From Arcobacter sp. (lineage in GTDB: Bacteria; Campylobacterota; Campylobacteria; Campylobacterales; Sulfurimonadaceae), in assembly GCA_024637195.1 (NCBI GenBank), contig JAGXFN010000008.1, positions 1 to 64,000 on the forward strand: a stretch of DNA of 64,000 nt, in the 5' to 3' direction. Under the pieces are notes generated by a model that had not been told where the DNA came from, searched no databases, and saw only the letters and a list, made by a program, of their open reading frames with translations. Below are positions 54,542 through 64,000 of the stretch, piece after piece (position 1 is the first letter of the stretch; every line of letters starts with the position of its first letter). The position numbers and the translations under genes are program-made.

Positions 54542-57091
54542 CTAGGCTTCTGCTTTTTTACGGACATGGTTTCGGTAAAGAAATTCGGCCCACTTCCGCA
54601 GCTCTATCAGAAAAAAGACGCTCACCGCCATCCCAAGTATATAGATCCAGGACTCCCTGTCCGGCAGGCTCGCATGAAACCACTCTCCCGCAAAGAACAG
54701 CGCACCCGTGTGAAGGAAAATGCCGATGGAGATACCCAGCCAGAGATAGGGGTTGATGCTAAGACTCATTTTTATATTTTTCAAAAAGGGTTCATGCTCT
54801 TTAAGCGATTGCAGGCCGTTGACCCAGATAGAAATGACCATGGCGGTAAAAACAGTCGAAACAGCAACATCGTGCCCGCGGGTCATAAAAGTCGTATGGT
54901 AGAGCCAAAGGCCCAGAAGCCCAATAATGCTTGAGGCAAAAAGTGTCCGCAGTATCTGGACCTTGTCAAAAAACTGAAGCGCACTTTTTTTTGGCTTGCG
55001 CGCCATCACATCACCCTCCTCCTTGATGAAGGGAAATGTCTTGTCCAGGGCGCTGTCGGCAACAAGGTTCATCCACAATATCTGCAGAGGGTACAGGGGC
55101 AGCGGATGGCCCATCAGTATGGCTCCGGAGATCAGAATAAGTTCATCCATGCTTGTCGAGACGAGAAAATAGATGGACTTTCGGATATTTTCTGCGATGA
55201 TACGCCCCTGTCGTATCGCTCCGATGATGACGGAGAGGTCGTTGTTGAGAAGAATCATCTTTGCCGTCGCCTTGGCAGCCTCCGAGCCGCTTCCCATGGC
55301 AATGCCCAGATCCGCGACCTTGAGTGCGGGAACATCGTTCGCTCCGTCGCCCGTTACCGCGACGATCTCTCCCTCTTTTTGAAGCAGTTTGACCAGACGG
55401 TACTTGTACTCAGGCAGCATGCGCGCCCACACTGTCGTACGAGCAAGCTTCTGCTTGAGCGTCGCATCATCCATCTGTGCGATCTCCGGACCGCTTAAAA
55501 CCGTGTCTCCTTCGCTGTAGATGCCCACCTCACCGGCTATAGCAGCCGCTGTCAAGGCATTGTCTCCGGTGACCATGATGATGCGTAGACCTGCCTTTTT
55601 GGCTGTCTCTACCGCCGTTTTGACATCTTCCTTGGGCGGATCGAGAAAGCCCACTAAGCCGACGATATTGATCTCCCATTTCTCAATATCATCGCTCTCA
55701 TAATCGCCTACACCCATCGCTAGAACTCTGAGTCCTTTACCTGCGAATTCATCGTGGGCTGCTTCCAACCGCTCAAAATCTTCGCGGTTAAGTGCAAACT
55801 CTTTGAGCGACTCATAGGCTCCTTTGACGACAATCTTGTGCTCTTGATGGATGATATTGGCACTGGCCATCAGGCGGTGCTTGGTATCAAAAGGATAAAA
55901 ACTCGTGCGCCTAAAACGCTCCCTGATCTCTTCATAATCTACGCCGAGCCACTGCGCCAGTGCCGTGTCGATCGGATCGCCTTTGCCCTGCTTGGACTCA
56001 TTGGCCAGCGCCGCTACTATCTTGGTGAAGTCCTCGTTGATAGCAAAACTCTCCTTGACGATCAGTTTGCCCTGCGTGATCGTCCCGGTCTTGTCCGAAG
56101 CGATCAGCGTGGCGCTGCCGAGCGTTTCCACTGTCGGCAGGTAGCGCACCAGGACTTTTTTGCGACTCAGCCTCATTGCGCCTACCGTCAGGACAAGGGT
56201 GACAACGACAGGCAAGCCCTCAGGAATCGCCGATACGATCTCAGCAATCAGCAGCATAGAAATCTCAATAAGATCACGATGCTGCAACAAGGCAATGATT
56301 CCGACGACTGCAATAAGCGAAAAAGAGAGAAGAAGATGTTTTTTTATAAAAATGGCAAGCGCCCTGCTCAAGGGACTAGGCGGAGACTTTTCCTGCGCTT
56401 TTTCTGCTATAGAAGCGAGGTAGCTCTTCTGCGCAGTATAGACGACTACCGCTAGGGCACTGCCTTTGACAACAATAGTACCCGAAAGCGCCATATTGTC
56501 CAACTCATAAGGCAGGGTCTCCTTGGGCAGCGTGATGGCAGACTCTTTGGAAACGGGAACCGATTCGCCCGTGAGTATGGATTCATCGATATTCAGGCCC
56601 CCGACTTTTATCAGCCGAAGATCTGCGGGGACGATGTCGCCTTCGTTCAAACGGATGATATCACCCGGAACGATCTGCGATGATGCTACCCATATCTCCT
56701 TTTCATCACGCACGACCAGGGACTTGCTTTCGGTCATCTTTTGCAGGGCTTCGATCGAGCTCAGGGCTTTTAGTTCCTGCCAAAAGCCCAGAAGCGTGTT
56801 GACAATGACGATCAGAGCTATCATCAGGGCATCCGCTAAATGGCCGACAAAGTAGGAGACCACTGCCGCAAGAATCAGAATATATATCAGCGGCGACGTG
56901 AACTGTCCGAGCAAAATCGCAAGCCGGCTCTCTCTGTGCTCTTTCAAAATATTTTGTCCAAAGAGTGCCTGGCGTTTTTGCACCTCTTCGCGGCTCAGTC
57001 CATTTTTGTCTGTCTGCAAGATCTGCAGGCTCTCTTCAACACCCAGGGCATGTATGTTATCAGGAATCTCGATCGCTACGGCAGCGTCCAT
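54542..57091 (-). CDS. P-type cation-transporting ATPase (PacL/Ca-ATPase type)
   Basis: 849 aa. T-G-E-S (174-177), P-E-G-L-P in helix M4 (290-294), phosphorylated D333 in D-K-T-G-T and T-G-D-G-A-N-D-V-P-A-L. The M4 sequence and the cation-ATPase N-terminal domain place it in the P2/P3 group (Ca, Na or H); ion not decided. The following gene runs divergently. Confidence 0.9.
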   Translation of the reverse strand: MDAAVAIEIPDNIHALGVEESLQILQTDKNGLSREEVQKRQALFGQNILKEHRESRLAILLGQFTSPLIYILILAAVVSYFVGHLADALMIALIVIVNTLLGFWQELKALSSIEALQKMTESKSLVVRDEKEIWVASSQIVPGDIIRLNEGDIVPADLRLIKVGGLNIDESILTGESVPVSKESAITLPKETLPYELDNMALSGTIVVKGSALAVVVYTAQKSYLASIAEKAQEKSPPSPLSRALAIFIKKHLLLSFSLIAVVGIIALLQHRDLIEISMLLIAEIVSAIPEGLPVVVTLVLTVGAMRLSRKKVLVRYLPTVETLGSATLIASDKTGTITQGKLIVKESFAINEDFTKIVAALANESKQGKGDPIDTALAQWLGVDYEEIRERFRRTSFYPFDTKHRLMASANIIHQEHKIVVKGAYESLKEFALNREDFERLEAAHDEFAGKGLRVLAMGVGDYESDDIEKWEINIVGLVGFLDPPKEDVKTAVETAKKAGLRIIMVTGDNALTAAAIAGEVGIYSEGDTVLSGPEIAQMDDATLKQKLARTTVWARMLPEYKYRLVKLLQKEGEIVAVTGDGANDVPALKVADLGIAMGSGSEAAKATAKMILLNNDLSVIIGAIRQGRIIAENIRKSIYFLVSTSMDELILISGAILMGHPLPLYPLQILWMNLVADSALDKTFPFIKEEGDVMARKPKKSALQFFDKVQILRTLFASSIIGLLGLWLYHTTFMTRGHDVAVSTVFTAMVISIWVNGLQSLKEHEPFLKNIKMSLSINPYLWLGISIGIFLHTGALFFAGEWFHASLPDRESWIYILGMAVSVFFLIELRKWAEFLYRNHVRKKAEA

Positions 57092-57196
57092 AAAAAGCCT
57101 TTTTAACTATGGAATATAAAATAAAGTATAACGGAAAAAAATATTATTTAGGAGAGCTTTTCAAGAATTAGGGGAGAAATAGCAAATCAGAAGCGT

Positions 57197-58123
57197 TTAT
57201 GCTCCGATTTTATCTCGGGGTCCGCGTCTTTGCTTGATCGGTCCCTCTGGGGTAACATTGCGTTCTATATAGTCCATGATCTTTGCAGCGATGTCAATGC
57301 CACTTGCCTTTTCTATGCCCTCAAGTCCGGGAGAAGAGTTGACTTCCATGACCAAAGGCCCACGCTTTGAGAGGATCATATCCACGCCGCAGACGCCAAG
57401 CCCCATCGCTTTTGCTGCGGCAAGAGCGGTTGATTTTTCTTTTCGGGACAGCTTGTGCACGGTAGCGCTTCCGCCTTGGTGAAGGTTGGAGCGGAAATCA
57501 CCCTCAGCACCCTGGCGTTTCATCGCTCCGACTACTTCTCCGTCAACAACTATAGCGCGAATATCCGCACCGCCTGCTTCTTCAATATACTCCTGAACAA
57601 GCAGGTTGACATCCATACCGTAGAAAGCGTCCAAGACTGATTTGGCTGCCTTTTGAGTCTCTACCAAAACAACACCTACGCCTTGGGTGCCTTCAAGTAT
57701 CTTCAGCACCAAAGGCGTACCTCCGCTGAGCTTGATGATATCCTTGGCATCTGACTTGTTTGAGGCAAAGATAGTTTTTGGCATATCGACATCATGCTGA
57801 GAGAGGATCTGCAAGCTTCTAAGCTTGTCGCGAGAACGCGAAATGGCCAAAGAGCCGGCAACGCTAAAGGCATTCATCATCTCCAAGTGGCGGACCATCG
57901 CAGTTCCATAGAACGTACGGCTCGCACCGATACGCGGAACAATGGCATCGGGAGCATCAAGGACTTCGCCGTTATAGTGGATCTTCAGTTCACCCTTGAT
58001 GATCTCAATACTAAACTTAAGATAATCAAGAACGCGCACGTCCCAGTTTCGTGACAGTGCCGATTCGTAAAGTCTTCGTGTTGAGTACAAAGAAGCTTTT
58101 CTAGAGAGAATATAAACTTTCAT
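57197..58123 (-). CDS. rimK: RimK-type ATP-grasp glutamate ligase
   Basis: 308 aa. The ATP-grasp fold includes [12 protein letters not shown] near 138-149 and [11 protein letters not shown] at the metal site. RimK adds glutamates to ribosomal protein S6 or related substrates. It follows the protease gene by six bases and forms a conserved module with it and the AstE-like gene. Confidence 0.92.
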   Translation of the reverse strand: MKVYILSRKASLYSTRRLYESALSRNWDVRVLDYLKFSIEIIKGELKIHYNGEVLDAPDAIVPRIGASRTFYGTAMVRHLEMMNAFSVAGSLAISRSRDKLRSLQILSQHDVDMPKTIFASNKSDAKDIIKLSGGTPLVLKILEGTQGVGVVLVETQKAAKSVLDAFYGMDVNLLVQEYIEEAGGADIRAIVVDGEVVGAMKRQGAEGDFRSNLHQGGSATVHKLSRKEKSTALAAAKAMGLGVCGVDMILSKRGPLVMEVNSSPGLEGIEKASGIDIAAKIMDYIERNVTPEGPIKQRRGPRDKIGA

Positions 58124-58129
58124 ACAGGG

Positions 58130-58558
58130 TTACACCTTTTGTTTTTTTAAAGATTGGTAGCTTAGCGCGACATCAACGAGAAAGTGCCCTTCAAGAAACC
58201 TTCTTCCGATGAGCATAGGGTATTTCATGCTCTTTCTGTCCGTCAAAGAGAGTTCCGTCTCGTATCTTCGGCCATACAGCTCAAGGGTCGTCTTTATAAA
58301 TATACGCTCTTCTATCGTTCCGTTCGAACTTTTTACATGCCGTATCTCATGCACCGGCAAGACAATCTTTTTCTCGTGGTAATTCGGATGGGAAGGATCA
58401 AGCAGTCTAAAATGCACCATCTCATTTTCATCCAGATGAATATCATCGCAGTGGATCGAGCAGGAGTAAGCACCTGTGTCTATCTTCGCATCAATATCGA
58501 AAAATTCCAGGTCCGGGATTGAGACATGCTCATTGCGGCCAATGACAAGCTTTTTGAT
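58130..58558 (-). CDS. RimK-associated retropepsin-like protease (RimB type), ATC start
   Basis: 142 aa of the so-called ATP-dependent zinc protease family. The conserved N terminus K-K-L-V-I-G-R-N-E and the catalytic-type D-T-G-A (27-30) lie upstream of the first ATG (58420). Back to an in-frame TAG the reading frame has no ATG, GTG or TTG. The only candidate with a ribosome site is ATC at 58558-58556, six bases after AAAGGA (58565-58570). C-terminal R-R-F-L is also family-typical. It probably trims glutamates or acts on RimK targets. Confidence 0.8.
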   Translation of the reverse strand: MKKLVIGRNEHVSIPDLEFFDIDAKIDTGAYSCSIHCDDIHLDENEMVHFRLLDPSHPNYHEKKIVLPVHEIRHVKSSNGTIEERIFIKTTLELYGRRYETELSLTDRKSMKYPMLIGRRFLEGHFLVDVALSYQSLKKQKV

Positions 58559-58646
58559 ACGCCGTCCTTTAGTGATAGAAATTGTGCTAACATTCTACAC
58601 TAAATTGATCTATATGTATGCGAGAATTCGCATTCCAGAGGTTTTA

Positions 58647-59693
58647 ATGAAAGATGACATTCTACGGATATTCAATGTTGACATTCCAAGAGGATACATA
58701 AAAAACATAGATATCGAACTGCCCAAACTCTATAATCTACCGGCATCTATCCCCATCCAGGTCCTTCGAGGCAAACGAGCAGGATCGACTGTCTTTATCA
58801 GTGCTGCCATCCACGGCGATGAACTCAACGGCATAGAGATCATACGACGGCTAAAGAAACTCAAGATACTGAAAAAGCTCAGAGGCACCCTTATTCTCGT
58901 GCCGGTGGTCAATGTCTACGGGCTTAACACTCTTTCACGCTATCTTCCTGACCGAAGAGATCTAAACCGCAGTTTTCCGGGTTCGACCAAAGGTTCTCTG
59001 GCCGCGCGCATTGCCAAGATCTTTTTTGATGAGATCGTCAAAAAATGTGATTACGGCATCGACTTGCACACCGGAGCCATCCACCGTGCAAATCTTCCTC
59101 AAATACGCACCAATATCCATAACGAAAAAATCCTGAACCTTGCCAAGGCCTTTGAGGCACCGGTTATTCTGCATTCAGAGCTAAGGGACGGCTCATTGCG
59201 GGCAGAAGCCCAGGAAAATGGCGTGCCCATCCTACTCTATGAGGCTGGCGAAGCCCTGCGCTTTGACGACACTTCTATAAAGATCGGTGTAAAAGGGATC
59301 ATCAATGTGCTAAAAGAGCTGCAGATGCTGCCTGCCAATCTCAAAAAACACTACAAAAATCCGCTCATCCTCAAAGAAAGTAGCTGGCTGCGGGCGACTG
59401 AAAGTGGAATGCTGCGTACCGTCAAAGCGCTGGGGGACTCTGTAAAAAAAGGTGAGATCATCGCTTTCATAGATGAACCTCTGGGCGATCGAAGCTTTAA
59501 ACTGATGTCTGCATTTGACGGAATCATCATAGGCAAAAGCCAGATCCCTTTAGTGCAAGAGGGAGACGCTGTCTTTCACATCGCCCGTTCTGAAAACCTC
59601 GAGATAGCCGAAGAGCACATCGAATATTTTCAAGAGAATGCCATCGAAGACAGTGATATCTACGGCTTAAATGACGAGCATATCATAGAATAA
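58647..59693 (+). CDS. AstE/aspartoacylase-family zinc hydrolase (RimK-associated)
   Basis: 348 aa. Zinc ligands in H56-G-D-E59 and the later His in D-L-H-T-G fit the succinylglutamate desuccinylase/aspartoacylase branch of M14. The C-terminal beta domain carries G-M-L-R-T and an F-D-G-I-I-I-G element. ATG with AGAGGT; longer readings overlap the divergent protease gene. It is paired with rimK across an 88-base shared promoter region. Confidence 0.88.
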   Translation: MKDDILRIFNVDIPRGYIKNIDIELPKLYNLPASIPIQVLRGKRAGSTVFISAAIHGDELNGIEIIRRLKKLKILKKLRGTLILVPVVNVYGLNTLSRYLPDRRDLNRSFPGSTKGSLAARIAKIFFDEIVKKCDYGIDLHTGAIHRANLPQIRTNIHNEKILNLAKAFEAPVILHSELRDGSLRAEAQENGVPILLYEAGEALRFDDTSIKIGVKGIINVLKELQMLPANLKKHYKNPLILKESSWLRATESGMLRTVKALGDSVKKGEIIAFIDEPLGDRSFKLMSAFDGIIIGKSQIPLVQEGDAVFHIARSENLEIAEEHIEYFQENAIEDSDIYGLNDEHIIE

Positions 59694-59817
59694 GCATCTC
59701 GATTTCTGCTATTGAAAGCGGCTAAAATCCTGTAGATATAAATATAATTTACAATAAAAATTATATTTGCTAATAGATAAGATATAATGTATTACTTTTA
59801 TGACATTAAGGAATACA

Positions 59818-60684
59818 ATGATATTAAAAAAAAACCAGTTTGTTATTAACAAAAAAATGCCTCAATGGGGGCTTGGAAAAGTTATCAACATTATCAATCA
59901 AGAACTTACCGAGGTCTTCTTCGAGCACAGCGGCTATCACAAATTTTACCGAAAGAACAATCCTTTAAGCGAATCAGAACTTTCCGACGATGAGCGCACT
60001 ATCTTTGAGAACCTAAGTGCAGGTGACCTCGAAGAGGACAAAAAAGGCTCTTTCCAAAACCTTACCCTCTCCCAGGAGAATTTTGTTCAGGAGTTTCCAC
60101 AAGGTTTCCGCGATCCTAAGTACATTCAACGCGAACGTACCCAAAAAGAAGAGGCACACGTCCTCGCCTCCGAGCTTCTCAATCAAAAAAAACTGGAGCA
60201 GCTTATTCAAGAAAAAGCTTTTGAAGAGATAAGCGCAAATATCTTAAAGGTCACAAACAAACTTACGCTTCTTCTGCCCAATGAAAAAGCAGCCTTGCGC
60301 GAGGGACTAAAAGAAGAGGCTGCTCAAGAGGAGTTTGCCCTTAGTCTTTATTCACTTCTATACGGAAGCGATGAGATGGAAAGCAGATTTGACGAATGGG
60401 CCAAAACCCTCAAATCCATAGACATAGACAAATGGACTACTGCGACATACTTTCTTTTTCTTGTATTTCCGGAAAAATATATGTTTGTCAAGCCCAACAT
60501 CACCCAGGCCGTAGCAACGATGAGCGCATTCAATATCGCATTTACTCCACGAATCAACTGGAGAACATACGAACGCATCCTCAGGTTTTCAGAGTATACC
60601 AAACAAAAACTCCATGCGCTTGAGCCAAAGGATATGATTGATATCCAGTCTTTTATGTGGTCCATCATGGCATACGAAAAGTAA
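59818..60684 (+). CDS. Conserved protein with DUF3553-like N terminus (288 aa)
   Basis: The N-terminal Q-W-G-L-G-K-V-I-N-I-I and E-V-F-F-E-H-S-G form a small beta barrel like DUF3553. The rest is helical with W-T-T-A-T-Y-F-L-F-L-V-F-P near 205. AAGGA lies five bases before the ATG. It is monocistronic. Possibly a nucleic-acid-binding protein; function unknown. Confidence 0.72.
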   Translation: MILKKNQFVINKKMPQWGLGKVINIINQELTEVFFEHSGYHKFYRKNNPLSESELSDDERTIFENLSAGDLEEDKKGSFQNLTLSQENFVQEFPQGFRDPKYIQRERTQKEEAHVLASELLNQKKLEQLIQEKAFEEISANILKVTNKLTLLLPNEKAALREGLKEEAAQEEFALSLYSLLYGSDEMESRFDEWAKTLKSIDIDKWTTATYFLFLVFPEKYMFVKPNITQAVATMSAFNIAFTPRINWRTYERILRFSEYTKQKLHALEPKDMIDIQSFMWSIMAYEK

Positions 60685-60690
60685 GCTTTT

Positions 60691-61413
60691 CTAGCCGTCT
60701 AGACCGAGATGGTGCGCGACACTGAAGGCCAAGTCCTCATCCATATCCTCAATATTTCCCATCATCCAGTGCAGATACGCAGGGTCAATCTCTGTTATCT
60801 CTTCGATATAGCGTCCGCCATATTTTCCAAAAGGAAGCTTTTGCAAAAGTACCGGCTTTGAACTGATCCTTATGAGCTCTTCAAGGGATGCGCAGTGCAG
60901 CAGATGCTCGTATAAAAGCTTCAGGTGCAATGCGTCGCTTAGCGCTCGGTGCGAGCAGAGCGTGATATCGAGTTCTTGTGCCGCTGCCGTCTCATCTTTG
61001 TAGAGTCCTAGTTCGTACCTTAAAAATTGCAGACTGAACTGCTCGCACTCGGGGATCAAAGCCTTAATGCAGCGCAGGGTATCGACGATCTTCAGCCGCA
61101 CATCAAAGCCCTCTTTTTCAAGCATGCCAAGGTCAAACCTGACATTATGTGCGATCAGGACATTTTCCTCTTTGTTCTGCTCTTCCATCAGCGTATACAC
61201 CGCTGTCTTCGTACAGGGCAAGGCGTCTTTGATGCTTTCATTTGTGATGTGGTGCAGCGCCATAGCAGCGCTGCCGATCTTTTTTGGACTTTTACACAGC
61301 GAAGAGGTAGCTATCGTCTCTTCGCCGTCTTGAACGATGAGCGCAAGCTCGCAGATCCTGTCTTTTGCTTCAAGCCCTGTCGTCTCGACGTCGACAAAAA
61401 GGAGCTTAGGCAT
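60691..61413 (-). CDS. DnaQ-like 3'-5' exonuclease (DEDDh)
   Basis: 240 aa. Exo I F-V-D-V-E-T-T-G (D7, E9), Exo II H-N-V-R-F-D-L and Exo III H-R-A-L-S-D-A identify a DEDDh exonuclease related to DNA polymerase III epsilon and RNase T. Without a polymerase it may act in DNA repair or RNA processing. The membrane-protein gene ends eight bases inside its start. Confidence 0.9.
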   Translation of the reverse strand: MPKLLFVDVETTGLEAKDRICELALIVQDGEETIATSSLCKSPKKIGSAAMALHHITNESIKDALPCTKTAVYTLMEEQNKEENVLIAHNVRFDLGMLEKEGFDVRLKIVDTLRCIKALIPECEQFSLQFLRYELGLYKDETAAAQELDITLCSHRALSDALHLKLLYEHLLHCASLEELIRISSKPVLLQKLPFGKYGGRYIEEITEIDPAYLHWMMGNIEDMDEDLAFSVAHHLGLDG

Positions 61414-61951
61414 TGAGTATCTTTATCTTTGTGCACTTATGCACGATGAAGACAAAGACAGCCCCGCCCAGAGTCATCACAAGCAGGTACAGACTCCAGC
61501 CGTTTAGCCAAGACAGCGGCGGGAAACTCCCAAAAAGAAGTTTAGAAATACCCAAAAAAAGTACCATAAAAATAAGGATGGTCCATAAGGTGACAAAAAG
61601 CCATTTTCTCCAGATCGCTGTTATATCGCTGAGCAGCGGCTTCTGGATCTTTTCACCCGAACAGCTGTAAAGCTCAAATCTGAACGCATCTATCTTCTGC
61701 AAAAAAAGTGCTCTGAAAACAAGAAGCAAAGCCACTATAAAACTCATACTGAAAGCGATAGGGAAACTAAAGAGGACAATCTCTTGAAGCGCTAAAAACG
61801 TAGCCTTGTGTAAAGGTGCAAACCCCTTAAAAGCGTACACTGCCGCTGTGGCGACAAGGGATAAGACGCAGGCATACAAAAGTGCTCTTATGCTTACCCA
61901 AACCGCCCAAAAAAGATAGAGCTTCAGATAAAATGTTTTACTCGGTTTCAT
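61406..61951 (-). CDS. Four-helix membrane protein (181 aa)
   Basis: Four hydrophobic segments (about 18-40, 53-82, 115-135 and 150-170) with a short soluble loop containing C-S-G-E-K-I-Q-K-P. Not recognised. It overlaps the exonuclease gene by eight bases and the upstream gene by 14, so the three are co-transcribed. Confidence 0.72.
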   Translation of the reverse strand: MKPSKTFYLKLYLFWAVWVSIRALLYACVLSLVATAAVYAFKGFAPLHKATFLALQEIVLFSFPIAFSMSFIVALLLVFRALFLQKIDAFRFELYSCSGEKIQKPLLSDITAIWRKWLFVTLWTILIFMVLFLGISKLLFGSFPPLSWLNGWSLYLLVMTLGGAVFVFIVHKCTKIKILNA

Positions 61952-62372
61952 TGTTGACCTGACAAATCATATCGTGGTAGTGTTCCAGCGTCATAAAGCT
62001 TTTTTCAAAACGCCAGCAGAGGATAAATTTTACAATCGACTTTTTTAAAACCTCGTCAATCGTGTCCGAACGTCCAAAATACCCCAAAGAGCTGTTCTTG
62101 GACTTTTTTGACGTTGCCGCTTTGTCATAGGCAATACAGATGACCTGCACATAACGGTTTTCTTTGATCGCGCCCAGGTCTTCAGCCTGCAGTGACAGAC
62201 CCGTCACATTCATCGCCTTATACGCAAACAAAGATTCAAAATCGGGGATCTTCTCATCAATCTTCAAGTAGACGTACAGCTCTTTTAACAGGCGCATGTT
62301 CTCTTTTCTGGCTGTCTCAAAACTTGAGATCTTGCTGGTTAATGCTTTTAGTCTATCGAGTGCACTGCTCAC
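61938..62372 (-). CDS. Hypothetical soluble protein (144 aa)
   Basis: Helical N terminus (L-K-A-L-T-S-K-I-S-S-F-E-T) and a mixed C-terminal part with K-F-I-L-C-W-R-F-E-K. No signal, membrane or metal motif. First gene of the small leftward operon, diverging from murA. Function unknown. Confidence 0.68.
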   Translation of the reverse strand: MSSALDRLKALTSKISSFETARKENMRLLKELYVYLKIDEKIPDFESLFAYKAMNVTGLSLQAEDLGAIKENRYVQVICIAYDKAATSKKSKNSSLGYFGRSDTIDEVLKKSIVKFILCWRFEKSFMTLEHYHDMICQVNNETE

Positions 62373-62529
62373 GGGCTTCCCTTGGGTTCATATTTTTATA
62401 TATAAGCATATTCTATACCATAGGAAATATAAAAAAATCTCGTGACTAATCACTAACAAAGAGAGCAATCCGCCCTTTGTTTAACCTTCCTTTCATTATA
62501 ATGACAAACTTTTTTTATTTAGGATATTT

Positions 62530-63792
62530 ATGGATTATTTACAGATTGAAGGACCGACAAAACTAAGCGGAAGCGTTGAGATCGCCGGGGCAAAAAATGC
62601 CGCCCTGCCTCTTATCGCAATGACGCTTCTGGCCAACAACGAAGTCACTATCAATAATATCCCTAATGTAGTCGACATCAAGACTCTTCTGAAACTTCTG
62701 GAAAACCTCGGTGCAACTGTCAATATAAAAAACAACAGCGTCAAAGTCGATACCTGCTGTCTGACCAACACCAAAGCGACCTACGACATCGTCAAGACAA
62801 TGCGCGCATCCATCCTTGTACTCGGGCCGCTTCTTGCGCGTTTTGGACACTGTGAGGTCTCTTTGCCGGGTGGCTGTGCGATAGGACAGCGTCCTATCGA
62901 TCTGCATCTAAAAGCCCTGGAGCAAATGGGTGCGGAGATTTCCATTGAAGCGGGGTATGTGCTCGCGAAGGCGCCAAACGGACTCAAGGGTGCACATATC
63001 GTTTTTGACAAGATTACCGTGACGGGAACGGCAAACATTGTCATGGCAGCCGCTCTGGCCAAGGGCAAGACCGTCATTACAAACGCCGCCCTTGAGCCTG
63101 AGGTCGTTCAGCTTTGCCAAGTGCTAAAAAACAGCGGCATCAGCATCGATGGAATAGGAACGACAGAGCTTATTATTTACGGAACTGACCGACGTCTTGT
63201 TGACATAGCGCCTTTTAGCGTCATTCCAGACCGGATCGAGGCGGGGACCTATCTCTGTGCGGCAGCCATAACCAACTCAGAAGTCACCGTAAAAAAGGTC
63301 CGTGCCGACCATCTCGAAGCACTGATATCCAAACTGGAACAGATGGGCTTCACTATTGAGATCACACCTGACACCATTACGCTAAAACCGGCAAAAAACA
63401 TCAAAGCCATCGATGTTGTAACTCAGGAGTTTCCGGGCTTTCCGACCGATATGCAAGCACAGTTTTTGACCCTTTGTACTCAGGCAACAGGAGTCTCCAT
63501 CATCGAAGAGCGCCTTTTTGAAAACCGTTTTATGCACGTGAGCGAGCTGCAGCGTCTGGGTGCAAATATCAAACTCAAAGGCAACTCAGCTACCATCGCA
63601 GGAAAGATAGACCTTGTCGGTGCAGATGTTATGGCTACCGACCTGCGTGCATCGAGCGCACTGGTCCTGGCTGCGCTTGTTGCCGATGGCACGACAAATG
63701 TACACCGCATCTATCATCTTGATCGTGGGTATGAAGGGTTAGAGAAGAAGCTGCAAAAGCTCGGAGCGAAGATAAAGCGTCTAAAAGAGTAA
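62530..63792 (+). CDS. murA: UDP-N-acetylglucosamine 1-carboxyvinyltransferase MurA
   Basis: 420 aa, full length. K22-N23 in A-K-N-A-A-L-P and the catalytic Cys116 in [10 protein letters not shown]. It transfers enolpyruvate from PEP to UDP-GlcNAc, the first committed step of peptidoglycan synthesis. The Cys makes it fosfomycin-sensitive in principle. AGGATA precedes the ATG. Confidence 0.97.
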   Translation: MDYLQIEGPTKLSGSVEIAGAKNAALPLIAMTLLANNEVTINNIPNVVDIKTLLKLLENLGATVNIKNNSVKVDTCCLTNTKATYDIVKTMRASILVLGPLLARFGHCEVSLPGGCAIGQRPIDLHLKALEQMGAEISIEAGYVLAKAPNGLKGAHIVFDKITVTGTANIVMAAALAKGKTVITNAALEPEVVQLCQVLKNSGISIDGIGTTELIIYGTDRRLVDIAPFSVIPDRIEAGTYLCAAAITNSEVTVKKVRADHLEALISKLEQMGFTIEITPDTITLKPAKNIKAIDVVTQEFPGFPTDMQAQFLTLCTQATGVSIIEERLFENRFMHVSELQRLGANIKLKGNSATIAGKIDLVGADVMATDLRASSALVLAALVADGTTNVHRIYHLDRGYEGLEKKLQKLGAKIKRLKE

Positions 63793-63812
63793 TGTTTTTA
63801 CTATAGCCCGCT

Positions 63813-64000
63813 TTACTTTCCTTCGAAGATCACGAGTTCATAAATACTTTTTTTGGTGACGAGTGTTTTGTTTGAAGGAACGCCGCAGCTGTATTTCGAC
63901 TTATAAAGCTCATGGGTCAGATCGTTCACATCCTGCTCCAGAACTTCAATATGATCCTTCAAGCGAAGGATGATATCCACGCCGGCAAGATTGACACCCA
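63813..64000 (-). CDS. HspR-like MerR-family regulator (3' end, cut by the window)
   Basis: The visible 62 residues include G-V-N-L-A-G-V-D-I-I-L-R-L-K-D-H-I, the helix that follows the MerR/HspR DNA-binding domain, and a short C-terminal tail ending F-E-G-K. HspR represses chaperone genes such as cbpA-hspR and groESL in Campylobacterota. The N terminus is beyond the window. Confidence 0.8.
   Translation of the reverse strand, partial: GVNLAGVDIILRLKDHIEVLEQDVNDLTHELYKSKYSCGVPSNKTLVTKKSIYELVIFEGK

Noticed and set aside
1..64000. CRISPR array
   Set aside because: No run of equal repeats with unique spacers of fitting length was seen; the short GTCCCT and ACAACAC series are far too short.

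Overview
The window joins chromosomal DNA of a motile Campylobacterota bacterium (flgI-flgJ-flgM-flgN-flgK cluster, HspR-type regulator, AAGGA-type ribosome sites; a sulfur-oxidiser such as Sulfuricurvum or Sulfurimonas is a guess) to one complete transposable prophage. A host tRNA block (1-529: Asp, Val, Asp) is followed by a 23-bp scrap of tRNA-Asp 3' end. Just beyond it sits a Mu-type prophage that I place at 722-36652 (35.9 kb), because a 5-bp duplication CCCAA (717-721 and 36653-36657) brackets TGT...ACA termini that carry matching repeats at the same distance from each end.

The prophage is a mosaic. The immunity end is on the right: an S24/LexA-like repressor and a membrane protein on the plus strand (34478-36262), facing a leftward early operon (34055-23390). 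That operon encodes MuA and MuB transposition proteins, a stand-alone homologue of the MuA C-terminal domain, DUF3164, an amidase, an HD hydrolase, a RecA-like ATPase, a DciA-like protein, GemA, and finally a Mor/C-family activator. Late genes diverge from 15147-15294. Head genes run right (15295-23393) and combine Mu-type packaging and portal genes with a lambda-like protease/nested scaffold/decoration/capsid-E set. Tail, baseplate, fibre and lysis genes run left (15146-1952) and are P2-like, including the E/E' frameshift. A Dam-type methylase and a small plus-strand gene lie at the variable end. Three small plus-strand genes (890, 6947, 33110) sit against the flow of the operons with their own putative promoters.

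The most unusual prophage feature is the tail fibre. Its last 38 codons look like the variable region of a diversity-generating retroelement: candidate variable sites are NNY codons in a C-type-lectin frame. It is followed at once by a 45-codon open frame resembling the start of the accessory protein Avd, but no reverse transcriptase or template repeat is present. Other notable points are a 25-bp perfect inverted repeat between two replication-type genes, an inverted pair of GCATTGTAA motifs between the divergent late operons, and a decoration protein that seems to carry an inserted carbohydrate-binding-like domain.

Right of the prophage (36770-64000) is ordinary host sequence: a WD40 protein, an orphan peptide-transporter permease, the flagellar rod/ring/hook cluster, RsmD, a metallopeptidase, PPK2, acyltransferases, LapA-like protein, glutaminase, LOG protein, CorA-like transporter, P-type ATPase, a RimK/retropepsin-like protease/AstE-like module, a DnaQ-type exonuclease, MurA and the end of HspR. 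The RimK-associated protease appears to start at a non-canonical ATC codon.
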